Below are positions 23,601 through 29,571 of a stretch of DNA of 29,590 nt, piece after piece. A model generated the notes under the pieces. That model saw only the letters and a program-made list of their open reading frames with translations, did not search any database and was not told the DNA's origin. Source of the stretch: a virus. Position 1 is the stretch's first letter. Each line of letters begins with the position of its first letter. The stretch covers positions 1-29,590 of the IMG/VR virus record IMGVR_UViG_3300009705_000076; one strand, given 5' to 3'. The translations under genes and the position numbers were made by a program.

Positions 23601-24592
23601 CAACCTTGACAACCACCTGCTTCTGCACATAAACATAGAGATAGTTCTGCCGTAATTTGAGCAAATGTCATACCTGTATTTACACTTCCCGCACATCCGT
23701 TTGCATTTGCCCAAACTACTAAATCATTATAGCTAGCAAAACCTGGACCTATTTGAACAGCTCCAGATGTAAGATCACTAATTGTTAGTGTATTATATGA
23801 ATATAGGTATCCTCCATTTGGTCCATAACAACATTCAGCTTCAAGAACCGTACATATACAAGGAACCCCTCTAACGTGTAATGTAGAACCTCCTCCTTCA
23901 GCGGTTTGCCATATACCCTTCAGCTGTATGTAACCCATACCTACTGTTGCTGATGGAGCACCATTAGCATTCATATAAGTTACTAAATCATTAATACTAG
24001 TAGATGTATATGCATTTGTACCACTACTATCCCATATCTGAATCTGACTTATTATATTTTGTATATAACCATCAGGTCCATAGCAGTCCATTCCAGTATA
24101 ATACCCAGTCATAGGCGCCTGATATATATCTTCATAGTATGTTGCACCAAAAGCAGTACCTGGTAGGAATAAAGAAAGATAATCAATATGTTGTATGAAT
24201 GAACCAACTACATTTGTATTAATTAAACTAGGTGTACAAGTGCTATGATTAGATGATGGACATGGACCATTAAACTCAAAAAAGTAATTAGCAATAGGAT
24301 CATTTGGATGATTTGCAAAATACCAATCCCAAAAAACTGTTGGGTTATTAGTAAAGATTCCACTATCAACTCCACCAGAAGTTAAACAACTATTTACAAG
24401 GGGATTTGCTAAACACTCTGCCAAAGTATCATATTGTCCTCCAATTTGTGCTTCACAATCTCCATCAATGCATTCAAAACAATTCTCTGTACACGGTGCT
24501 TCATCACATCTAACTTCAATATGACGTGCTTTAGCACCTACAATCTTGCATTTATTTATTCTTCCTAAGTCTACATATGATGCATTTGACAT
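17603..24592 (-). CDS. Giant Cys-rich modular adhesin / tail-fibre protein with three ConA-like domains
   Basis: A 2329-aa protein without a signal peptide. Residues 30-1450 are Cys-rich and repetitive. One unit has C-(I/V)GPNGG, strands, W-x-NANG, GMTxxQ and a closing CxC, seen near 169, 252, 374, 510 and 925. A second unit is C-x(5-8)-C-x-DPGDGTGxY-x(5)-DC-x-C, near 35, 624, 1051, 1094 and 1304. The C-terminal 840 residues hold three concanavalin/LamG-like regions, about 1489-1770 (LVLWLDATDM), 1790-2050 (GGFTAAFWVRLND, IYIDGVNMTG) and 2075-2329 (LVLWLRAG, MKVGIDGGVFVDQ). ConA-like domains commonly bind glycans or proteins, so receptor binding is the best guess. Tail fibre or capsid spike cannot be separated. 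Confidence 0.8.
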   Translation of the reverse strand: MSNASYVDLGRINKCKIVGAKARHIEVRCDEAPCTENCFECIDGDCEAQIGGQYDTLAECLANPLVNSCLTSGGVDSGIFTNNPTVFWDWYFANHPNDPIANYFFEFNGPCPSSNHSTCTPSLINTNVVGSFIQHIDYLSLFLPGTAFGATYYEDIYQAPMTGYYTGMDCYGPDGYIQNIISQIQIWDSSGTNAYTSTSINDLVTYMNANGAPSATVGMGYIQLKGIWQTAEGGGSTLHVRGVPCICTVLEAECCYGPNGGYLYSYNTLTISDLTSGAVQIGPGFASYNDLVVWANANGCAGSVNTGMTFAQITAELSLCLCAEAGGCQGWDSSVSGTAQDQFTWHSTTNCANGVPFGDYFYEDMTLPPSIDDCIGPNGGVYTTMYSVIIYDKAYSVIQTITSNAAAVITWMNANGGGGYSCGMTWNQVSALYSTFLGQGTTNHMAPSLLPCYCTGTFNTCANRTNTFQVSNWMDHLQYMSDNHPAQDISNYQYEQSVHPYDPNTGCAPGPDGGPMVWHSKYQLTQTTTIIDIGSTTMNGLIALAQSPPGTLNPCPACISGMNIWDLGQEWKAAQGYTTAGYGHVASPMFLCNCINDGICDITLDAIGEPCECSGCGSGPGASWECYEGAAGSYCADPTDGSGQYLNEADCLAALATGSNSSCDVNGIGPTARVNGAPGVIFSNVSGANNYYTDPANGISGTDAATLFFEVSLTTLPWNPCVNLPANQTCCPGPNSVGSGAGATIMTYIEDMNFTMPYWDPNQIAGASNVVYCCLNNSSPASYDTGVVYIPFLGPNADYQGWYGNDGFGNIQSWNWDEILSDAIAGGVNLTLGMNTPWNSGANGAGNFNGDIRSWQITNPAQMDWCHGLNSCLQNGYADNGQVINSCDDIWDYSRLLDPTQPFLFAGMYDDANCMLAGTTNTCTSPSGGCWTINNAFHVYNVTGAIQLSSSLGVQYICDWLNTTTLFNISGASPSMTFAQIYNLIFTSNGTLKGGYIVCQTLPCACDGIEWTNEACPPNPWLGPYDVMCDRGVSSCINNAFCYCEPSCDNVTYECDPKTCDCYDPGDGTGTYSGATALADCQEDCCDDRNKESWVCTAGGTCVDPGNGTGPYATAALCQASPGYTNCPQPIGGLVIGTYTSSGAALVADTTDNTHVPDFTTLNDDEFTWINNTPSQCPQTGPHACPSDPVTGCSYWRGPTYQPFTHSATNPNCTDIPGVTGGYFTSWEDCIIALQAQGVPVTLNNTFEDVWGHSSGCAGIVSQFYNPGCNGCDPQGLHECCHRCYTASMQCGCVSCGGGLPWECQPDGGCIQIAGGTHLSQFDCEQSVLPINSCEDTTLTWGWIPFLNCEHLKEAISYNTPLVDVTTTSYYIAGGPNGNEFCDLQNNTDCPGISDLLGSAQVAMGPIIPYNPGNGASLVGFAVSYLTWDSFIVDGMAIAGLGFVATDVYSDVEAKLWAYYGQGKAELKWECICCECTKGCPPIDPAGRKSCLVLWLDATDMTSVTLQGPPSLSGLTPIERIQNKAYNGIGLPLDLTAYYTWDTIDNLIITAPKYDTISFPFHAINFTCKADPRCQYLIANPDGPNPPRLEPDTTLIPATYGKGWSVFFHRTTTTDEWVNSKTWFMGDDWTVSNNEENSNASGLKPHGQPYCKSNYYGHNHAEEVTPSSYYESSPLNEINNTGYRTLKGGVWYLHWIVATEQFPYGNDLFDVIWGVGHAMQFKDTIKGVDLDMILANINTRNRGLDNFKPGQGWFSEVRAYNCSFDKYQVADELIEMEAKYGTTALNIPDQLPPGCGDAFKSTAFDGQDLTHIAVQTAETINPGHGGFTAAFWVRLNDCIYEAGATPDGCLFEKGLNIPLDNEDVAFRLLINGQPASADFGKLYWDVFGDSPRAYIGNYRRSISSLAWLGEASCAALVGKWKHVSVTMADIHGSGLEIYIDGVNMTGTQPATAPGGGVRRDSNYTLNIGDSSRNNFTTKANFSQFMTWNTELLEDEIKEVYSNGAYFDPMSNDNMGTLKSTGSPYAQADNVTFYTDMDSEIITDRGPRRLPVIKYGGVTLDTTDIDPVNAGQPIDIPGLVLWLRAGTKMLADYSITDAVIQRADYMQGNSLEIGDKLAIWECYSNKGIYGAQTTLASKPMYEGDGTITPLINGVYGKGDKQLKLYGKRGSNPIQIATINEAINSGGFTLMFRTRLEVNDLPGYFMGSSNADTFVRMTAPDVFSVKLGGGITMDFAVPSPGITYTDTYIFTVVRMSNGDMKVGIDGGVFVDQSLVGIHNSITDGEITHLLGAGTVFMFGWLFDFMFWKEVEISDGQRLSMYRVMNETVRTL

Positions 24593-24596
24593 AACT

Positions 24597-26987
24597 TTAT
24601 TGTTTTATTACTTTATCAATTGTTCCATCATCATAGATGTACAACATTATTTGTTTAGTTTGATCTTTTATTTCTCTCCCTAATAGATCAGTAATCATTA
24701 TTAACTTTTTACTTTGTTCAATTACTCTACTAGCTATAGGTCCTGTCCAGGTTCCTTCACAGTAATCATAAGTTAATTGACATATATTATCCCATTCATT
24801 ATCACAACAGTACTCATCAACTTCTATAACCCAAGCATAACAAAGATCATTTAACCAATAAGGTATCCCATCACCTGTTATACATCCTGCACTATAAAGA
24901 CAAGATGCTGAGTCAGATACATTTGCTAAGTCATCATAGTTGTACGCAATCGGATCCATACATCCCTCAATAGCAGTAATACAAGTATTATTGCTTGTAT
25001 TAGCCATTGGGCTATAATTGAGAGCAGTGCTATCCATGCAACCATAAATATAAGCAATACAAGAGAAATCTTCTGTATTGGCAGAGGCATTGAAGTTAAG
25101 AGCGGAAGGATCAGTGCACCCATAAGTAATAGGAACACAAGTATTATTATCAGCATTGGCTAAAGGATTAAAGTTAAACATTGTGGAATCAGTACATCCA
25201 TAGATAAATGGAATACATGAACCATCATTAGTATTTGCAATAGAATCATAATTAAATTGAGTTGGATTTATACACCCATAGATCACAGGTATACATGAGT
25301 TATCGTCACAGTTGGCTAATGGTGCAAAGTTAAATGCAGCTGTATCAGTACATCCATAAACAATACCTATACAACTATTATCATCTACATTTGCTAATGA
25401 ATCATAGTTTAAAGCTATTGAACTCATACATCCATATACTATAGCAATACAAGTATCTGGTGTATTAGCTAGCGGTTCAAAGTTGAATGCCAAAGGTTGC
25501 ATACATCCTAATATCACTGGTATACAAGCAGTATTTACATTAGCTGTTGAGTCATAGTTAAATGCTGTAGAATCCATACACGCAAATACAGCTACTGTAT
25601 CACAACTCCCATCATCTATATCAGCAATAAAACCTTGAGTATGATATGTTAAGTAATAAGGAAACATGCATCCTGGATTATAATAACAAGTGTTTGCAAC
25701 ATTTGCATAGGCGTTATAGTTATAAGCTGTGCTATCTGTACATCCTATTACTACTGGCTCACATTCAACACCACAGCTAGTCATTGCTGTATAAAGATTA
25801 AAAGGGAGTATTGGACCAGAATAACTAAATCCACCAGGTACATACAAAGTTGTATCTCCTGAAGAACTAACTAATGAGAAGCCGCATTCTACAACCGTGG
25901 CACTAGCATTAGGATCTAGAAGAATAAACTCAGCTGTTACTAGCTTAGGAGATGTTAACATTAAATAAAATGTTTCAGTATAACCAGAATCTAAAACATA
26001 TGATAATGTATCATCACAGTGGTAAATATTTAAAACACTACCCACCCATCCGTTACTCTGATAATCATATAAAGTTAATGTATATAAACAACTATCAACA
26101 TAATCCATAGTGTTTGCAGTGGAATCATAGTTAAACATTGTACTATCAGTACATCCATAAATTTTTAAAGTAACACAACTAGTATCCGCTACAGTTGCTA
26201 ATGGATTATATTCTATATAATTTACATCCATACAACCAGGTACTGGTGGTGGAGGAACACATGTATCTGAAGTAAACACGTGAGTAGTATCATGTCCAAA
26301 TGCTGGATCTGTTCCATATATCAATGTATCTCCACACTGTGTAAGATAATATGAACCATCTTGTCCCTGCCATAATGAACCTTGCAATCCGTCACCATAT
26401 GAATCATATATGGTTAAACTTATTTCTCCTACAGGTAGGCAGATATTCTCAAATTGTGGTTGATAACCCGGTGCTTGTCCGTAAGGTCCACCTGCAAATA
26501 ACAAACTACCTGTAGAGTCATGTATCTCCCAAGTAGTCTCTGGTGTAAATTGATCTAAGTTTATATTAAGTACTGCTGGCACACACGGTCCTGTTGGAGG
26601 CCCGGTAGGCATACAAGCTGGTACAGTTCTATTAGAGAAAGTACCAGTATTAAAAGAAGGAGTAGGATAACTTATTATTGTATCTGCACATATAGATACG
26701 TAATAACTACCATCCATACCATCCCCGTAGGAATCATATATAACAAAGGTAATGTCAGTTATAGTATCAGAAATATATAATGTATCTGTATATATTGTAT
26801 TAGGTGTATTGTAGTGTCCGTAGTTAACATCACCTATAATAAAACCATTCAAACTATCAACGTGCAATACCCATCTAGTCTCAGCAGGATAATTATCTGT
26901 AGTTATATGAACGATAACCTCCTTAATAGGAGTGTACTGTCCAAAACCTAATATAGGTAGTAATAATAGTAGTAATAATTTTTTCAT
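24597..26987 (-). CDS. Secreted Cys-repeat protein with T9SS-like C-terminal tail
   Basis: A 796-aa protein with a signal peptide (MKKLLLLLLLPILGFGQ, cut before or at Q17). Residues 80-335 hold three modules with YDSYGDG-type turns, common in marine Bacteroidetes surface proteins. From about 251 to 696 there are about 13 units of the form GC(T/M)D-x-x-A-x-N-(Y/F)-x(3)-AN-x(4-5)-C, of about 25-45 residues, some degenerate. A W/C-rich segment follows (CYAWVIEVDEYCCDNEWDNI). The C-terminal 44 residues contain KLIMITDLLGREIKDQT and LYIYDDGTIDKVIKQ, closely resembling T9SS C-terminal sorting domains. This predicts Sec export to the periplasm, then T9SS secretion to the host surface. It lies 4 nt before the giant adhesin. 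Confidence 0.85.
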   Translation of the reverse strand: MKKLLLLLLLPILGFGQYTPIKEVIVHITTDNYPAETRWVLHVDSLNGFIIGDVNYGHYNTPNTIYTDTLYISDTITDITFVIYDSYGDGMDGSYYVSICADTIISYPTPSFNTGTFSNRTVPACMPTGPPTGPCVPAVLNINLDQFTPETTWEIHDSTGSLLFAGGPYGQAPGYQPQFENICLPVGEISLTIYDSYGDGLQGSLWQGQDGSYYLTQCGDTLIYGTDPAFGHDTTHVFTSDTCVPPPPVPGCMDVNYIEYNPLATVADTSCVTLKIYGCTDSTMFNYDSTANTMDYVDSCLYTLTLYDYQSNGWVGSVLNIYHCDDTLSYVLDSGYTETFYLMLTSPKLVTAEFILLDPNASATVVECGFSLVSSSGDTTLYVPGGFSYSGPILPFNLYTAMTSCGVECEPVVIGCTDSTAYNYNAYANVANTCYYNPGCMFPYYLTYHTQGFIADIDDGSCDTVAVFACMDSTAFNYDSTANVNTACIPVILGCMQPLAFNFEPLANTPDTCIAIVYGCMSSIALNYDSLANVDDNSCIGIVYGCTDTAAFNFAPLANCDDNSCIPVIYGCINPTQFNYDSIANTNDGSCIPFIYGCTDSTMFNFNPLANADNNTCVPITYGCTDPSALNFNASANTEDFSCIAYIYGCMDSTALNYSPMANTSNNTCITAIEGCMDPIAYNYDDLANVSDSASCLYSAGCITGDGIPYWLNDLCYAWVIEVDEYCCDNEWDNICQLTYDYCEGTWTGPIASRVIEQSKKLIMITDLLGREIKDQTKQIMLYIYDDGTIDKVIKQ
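24897..26235 (-). repeat. Tandem degenerate GCTD/NYDxxAN coding repeats
   Basis: About 13 coding repeats of roughly 75 nt (longer where interrupted) inside the secreted-protein gene. Each starts with Gly-Cys, carries an N-(Y/F) pair and an AN pair, and ends in Cys. The middle eight, about 24,970-25,600, are the most regular, separated by hydrophobic linkers such as IPVIYGC and IPFIYGC. Copies are diverged at the base level, so recent slippage is not evident, but recombination between copies could change repeat number. Confidence 0.75.
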
Positions 26988-26991
26988 TTTT

Positions 26992-27672
26992 TTATTGTGT
27001 TACTATTTCTTGTTGTAGTCTTTTAACAATGTTTCTTCTTTTTCTTTGCATATCCATTTTTCCTTCTGGTTTTCTCCATGTATCAAGAGAATGTGGTTCA
27101 TGTAATAATATAGTTTTATTATTTACAGTATATGTAAAGAAATGTTCAAAGTTCACTAGTGAAACATCCGTATCTATTATACTAATTAATTTATCACTTG
27201 TTTTTAATCCTCCTGGAGCAAACTTTAAGTCATTCCATACAGTAAGTAACTCCTGTACAACTCTTGAATTAGGTGTAGATCCTTGGATCCCACATTCAAT
27301 TAGTGCTCCTCTTGTATCTACCTTAGCTCTCATTCCAGCAAAATATGTAATATTTTCACTTAACCTATCCATAATATTATCAAATGATCTTATTATCTCA
27401 CAGTCCGGATCAACTGCAATACCACCATAGTCTCTTAATAATAACATTCTAAATCTATCTGTAACATAGGCTAATGGAAAGTTCTTCCCTGCATAAGCTG
27501 CTATATAAGGATCTTTAGAATATTTCTTCCATATTTCATTACCCCATAAGTAATGTTTATAACCTTTCTCTTCATGTACTTCTTTCATCTTATCTGTAAA
27601 TCCTTTAAACTTACTAGGAATCTCTTTACCTATCCAGATCTGATGTATTATTTTTGGTATTTTTGTCTTCAT
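26992..27672 (-). CDS. Glycosyltransferase, GT32/OCH1-like (DXD sugar transferase)
   Basis: A 226-aa protein with the typical start IPKIIHQIWIGKEIPSKF, a YKHYLWGNE strand, then AYVTDRFRMLLLRDYGGIAV and DPD at 88-90. This is the RxxxLxxxGGxxxDxD core of the Gly_transf_sug (GT32) group, which uses a nucleotide-sugar and a metal ion bound by the DxD motif. The length is about normal for a single catalytic domain. No membrane segment is present. In this operon it could glycosylate the neighbouring surface proteins or host glycans; the acceptor and sugar are unknown. It starts 5 nt after the thioredoxin-like gene. Confidence 0.85.
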   Translation of the reverse strand: MKTKIPKIIHQIWIGKEIPSKFKGFTDKMKEVHEEKGYKHYLWGNEIWKKYSKDPYIAAYAGKNFPLAYVTDRFRMLLLRDYGGIAVDPDCEIIRSFDNIMDRLSENITYFAGMRAKVDTRGALIECGIQGSTPNSRVVQELLTVWNDLKFAPGGLKTSDKLISIIDTDVSLVNFEHFFTYTVNNKTILLHEPHSLDTWRKPEGKMDMQRKRRNIVKRLQQEIVTQ

Positions 27673-27676
27673 TGGT

Positions 27677-28051
27677 TTAAAAGTCTTCCATTAATAAGTC
27701 ATCTATATAATCCTGCATTTCTTTTCTTGTAGCCTTCATACTAAAAGATATGTCAGCTTTAAATCTTTTTCTTTCTTCTCCATCTTTAAATATAACAACT
27801 GTTGGGACTACTGATATATCATGTTTGGCTTGTAACTTTGGTGATGCAGCTATATCAACATAAACTATATCACAATCTGTTAGTTCACCAATGTATTCAA
27901 CCTTATTAGGATTATTCCATGCAGCATTAAAGTGTGTTACTACAACATTTTGTCCAATAGCCATTCCACTAAGCAACATTAAACCAAGTAACACAAGATA
28001 AATTACAAATATTTTCCAACTAATATCTTTATCTGTATCTAAGTGTTTCAT
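27677..28051 (-). CDS. Membrane-anchored thioredoxin-like protein without CxxC
   Basis: A 124-aa protein. Residues 12-33 form a hydrophobic anchor or uncleaved signal (SWKIFVIYLVLLGLMLLSGM). The rest has the thioredoxin order: VVVTHFNAAW, then a helix, DCDIVYVDIAAS, HDISVVPTVVIFKDGEERK with the cis-Pro at about 83, and a C-terminal helix. At the active-site position the usual WCGPC reads W45-N-N-P-N, so both redox cysteines are missing. It therefore probably acts as a binding or scaffold protein, not a disulphide enzyme, with the soluble domain likely on the periplasmic side. It is joined to the upstream gene by ATGA. Confidence 0.75.
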   Translation of the reverse strand: MKHLDTDKDISWKIFVIYLVLLGLMLLSGMAIGQNVVVTHFNAAWNNPNKVEYIGELTDCDIVYVDIAASPKLQAKHDISVVPTVVIFKDGEERKRFKADISFSMKATRKEMQDYIDDLLMEDF

Positions 28052-28329
28052 CTTAATCTATCTATTTTATCCTCCATTCTTTTTAGGTCTTCTTTAATTT
28101 CATTAACAGCATCTTCTGTATGTTCAATTGATTGTCTTATGTTTTTGTCTTTCATATCAAATTCCATTCTAGATACATCGTTTGTATGTTTTGGTAATTC
28201 TTTAGCTTCCTCAATATCAGCTTGCAGCATAAACCACATACTAATAACCGTAGCCATAGCAGCACCAATTGCTATTAAAGTTTTAACACTTACTTGAAAT
28301 CCTGAATTTTCATTTAATTCTTTTGCCAT
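28048..28329 (-). CDS. Membrane protein with C-terminal coiled coil
   Basis: From ATG 28329 the product is 93 aa. A longer TTG-started frame exists, but it lies inside the upstream gene, so I use the ATG, which is one base after the upstream stop. A transmembrane helix spans about residues 15-35 (TLIAIGAAMATVISMWFML), followed by a charged helix ending in heptads (AVNEIKEDLKRMEDKIDRLR). Such a one-TM plus coiled-coil layout occurs in small phage spanin- or holin-like proteins and also in unknown proteins. I do not assign a function. Confidence 0.6.
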   Translation of the reverse strand: MAKELNENSGFQVSVKTLIAIGAAMATVISMWFMLQADIEEAKELPKHTNDVSRMEFDMKDKNIRQSIEHTEDAVNEIKEDLKRMEDKIDRLR

Positions 28330-28330
28330 T

Positions 28331-28957
28331 TTATTCTGTATTTCCTTTTGCTTTATTTGGAGTCCCAGATAGAACTCTTCCAACTTTCATACTTATTGAG
28401 TTAATTGATGCACTAGTTTCTCCAGCTCCATGTACTACTTCTGGTTCATGTGAAACAGCTTCAATAGTATCTTTCTCATCATAATATTGTGACCATTGTT
28501 CTAACCATATTGATATAACAAATCCATCTAGAGATGTGTGTGATTGAAACTGAATAATATCTTGTAAATTATTTAACTTCAAAGGTGACTCACTTCCAAG
28601 CAATGCTACACGCTCACCATCACTAAGAGTTAAATTATCACAAAGTGTCATCTCCGCTGGAACTGATACAAATGATGGAACTTCACCATTAAATGTAGCA
28701 GTGGTTATAGCTGAATTATATATTCTCATAGAAAAAACCTTATTATTAGTTTCACCTATTGAGTTATTTTGTATATATATTTGTTTAATGTAAAATGGTG
28801 GTCTCTTCTGAGCTTCTCTAAAGTCATCAACTCTAGTATCATATCTTAATGCTGGGTAACTTTCATAGACTGTATCCCAAGTATTTAATGACGGAGTGTC
28901 AATTCTATTTCTTCCTCCCCATATGGCTGCTGCATTAGTATTAAGGGTGCTTGTCAT
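28331..28957 (-). CDS. Hypothetical late protein (208 aa), possible virion protein
   Basis: I do not recognise the family. It begins MTSTLNTNAAAIWGG and contains PFYIKQIYIQNNSIGETNNK, SMRIYNSAITTATFNG, NLTLSDGERVALLGSES, a strand-rich FVISIWLEQW and an acidic-polar C-terminus. The strand-heavy pattern and lack of signal peptide or Cys suit a phage structural or accessory virion protein. It lies within 2 nt of its neighbours on both sides, so it is clearly part of the operon. Confidence 0.65.
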   Translation of the reverse strand: MTSTLNTNAAAIWGGRNRIDTPSLNTWDTVYESYPALRYDTRVDDFREAQKRPPFYIKQIYIQNNSIGETNNKVFSMRIYNSAITTATFNGEVPSFVSVPAEMTLCDNLTLSDGERVALLGSESPLKLNNLQDIIQFQSHTSLDGFVISIWLEQWSQYYDEKDTIEAVSHEPEVVHGAGETSASINSISMKVGRVLSGTPNKAKGNTE

Positions 28958-28958
28958 C

Positions 28959-29195
28959 TTAGTTCCAGATCATTTTAACTACTAGCCCTATTACTATTGC
29001 ATAGATTACCCATAGAGCTTTACTCATTACTTTACGGTGAGTAGTGTTTCTATTCACTCTTGCTGTTACCCCATAATCAGGATCTAACAGCTTCTCAGTA
29101 AGCATATCTAACTTACCGTCAATTTTGTTCAACTTCTCTTCCATAGAGTCCATACGTTGTTTCATTAATCCTATTTCAATATTAGTAGAGGCCAT
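28959..29195 (-). CDS. Small coiled-coil protein with C-terminal membrane anchor
   Basis: A 78-aa protein with an N-terminal coiled coil (MKQRMDSMEEKLNKIDGKLD, hydrophobic residues in heptad spacing), a polar linker (DPDYGVTARVNRNTTHR) and a C-terminal transmembrane helix (ALWVIYAIVIGLVVKMIW). The layout resembles XhlA-type lysis-associated proteins and other small phage tail-anchored proteins. With the coiled-coil gene at 28048-28329 it forms a pair of similar small membrane proteins in one operon. A lysis role is inference from layout. Confidence 0.65.
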   Translation of the reverse strand: MASTNIEIGLMKQRMDSMEEKLNKIDGKLDMLTEKLLDPDYGVTARVNRNTTHRKVMSKALWVIYAIVIGLVVKMIWN

Positions 29196-29199
29196 AAAC

Positions 29200-29484
29200 T
29201 TATATAGTTGCTACAATTACGCAATCTGTTGCATTAACAGTAATGGTCGCTCCTTTTAGTTTATTAAGTTTACCACTTTGTGAACCTGCATCCCAGTTAA
29301 CTGTTACTCCTACTGGAATAACCATTGTGTTACCTTGAGGCATGATAACAGTACATGTTCCACTGTTATTCAATATAGAAAATGTTCTAAATTTTTGTAT
29401 ATAAGTTTTATTAACTACATTACCTGTTTCACCAAATGGTGTGGTAATTGATACTACATTTCTTTTAGGTGCTTGTGTTGCCAT
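29200..29484 (-). CDS. Small beta-rich phage protein (94 aa), first gene of the late unit
   Basis: A 94-aa protein with alternating strands (NVVSITTPFGETGNVV, RTFSILNNSGTCTVIMPQGN, VIPVGVTVNWDAGSQSG, ATITVNATDCVIVATI), no signal peptide and two cysteines. It may be a small virion or decoration protein, by the same reasoning as for the genes at 13893 and 14303, though it shares no clear sequence block with them. It is the first gene after the putative promoter at 29516-29542. Confidence 0.65.
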   Translation of the reverse strand: MATQAPKRNVVSITTPFGETGNVVNKTYIQKFRTFSILNNSGTCTVIMPQGNTMVIPVGVTVNWDAGSQSGKLNKLKGATITVNATDCVIVATI

Positions 29485-29515
29485 AATTTAAATTTTTTAT
29501 TACTTTTGTTTAATA

Positions 29516-29542
29516 TTTATTATACATATATAATATACTAAA
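29516..29542 (-). promoter_or_regulatory. Putative late promoter, copy 2
   Basis: On the minus strand the bases read TTTAGTATATTATATATGTA followed by TAATAAA. This matches copy 1 at 16172-16198 except for one indel and a few bases, and lies about 32 nt from the ATG at 29484, as copy 1 does from its gene. The region 29485-29571 separates divergent genes, so a plus-strand promoter for the gene at 29572 may overlap it; TTTG at 29505-29508 followed by AT-rich boxes is a possible Bacteroidetes-type -33 element. Confidence 0.55.
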
Positions 29543-29571
29543 TAAATAGCAATTAAGGAAATAAAAATCAT

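Noticed and set aside
17603-24592. Diversity-generating retroelement target in the adhesin
   Set aside because: No reverse transcriptase or template/variable repeat pair is visible in the window, so there is no support.
24897-26235. CRISPR-like array
   Set aside because: The periodicity comes from diverged protein-coding repeats without identical direct repeats or unique spacers.
27029-27430. 133-aa plus-strand frame with hydrophobic and Cys residues
   Set aside because: Antisense to the glycosyltransferase, whose motifs are clear.
28330-28383. TTG-started N-terminal extension of the coiled-coil membrane protein
   Set aside because: The extension lies inside the upstream gene; the ATG at 28329 directly after that gene's stop is a better start.
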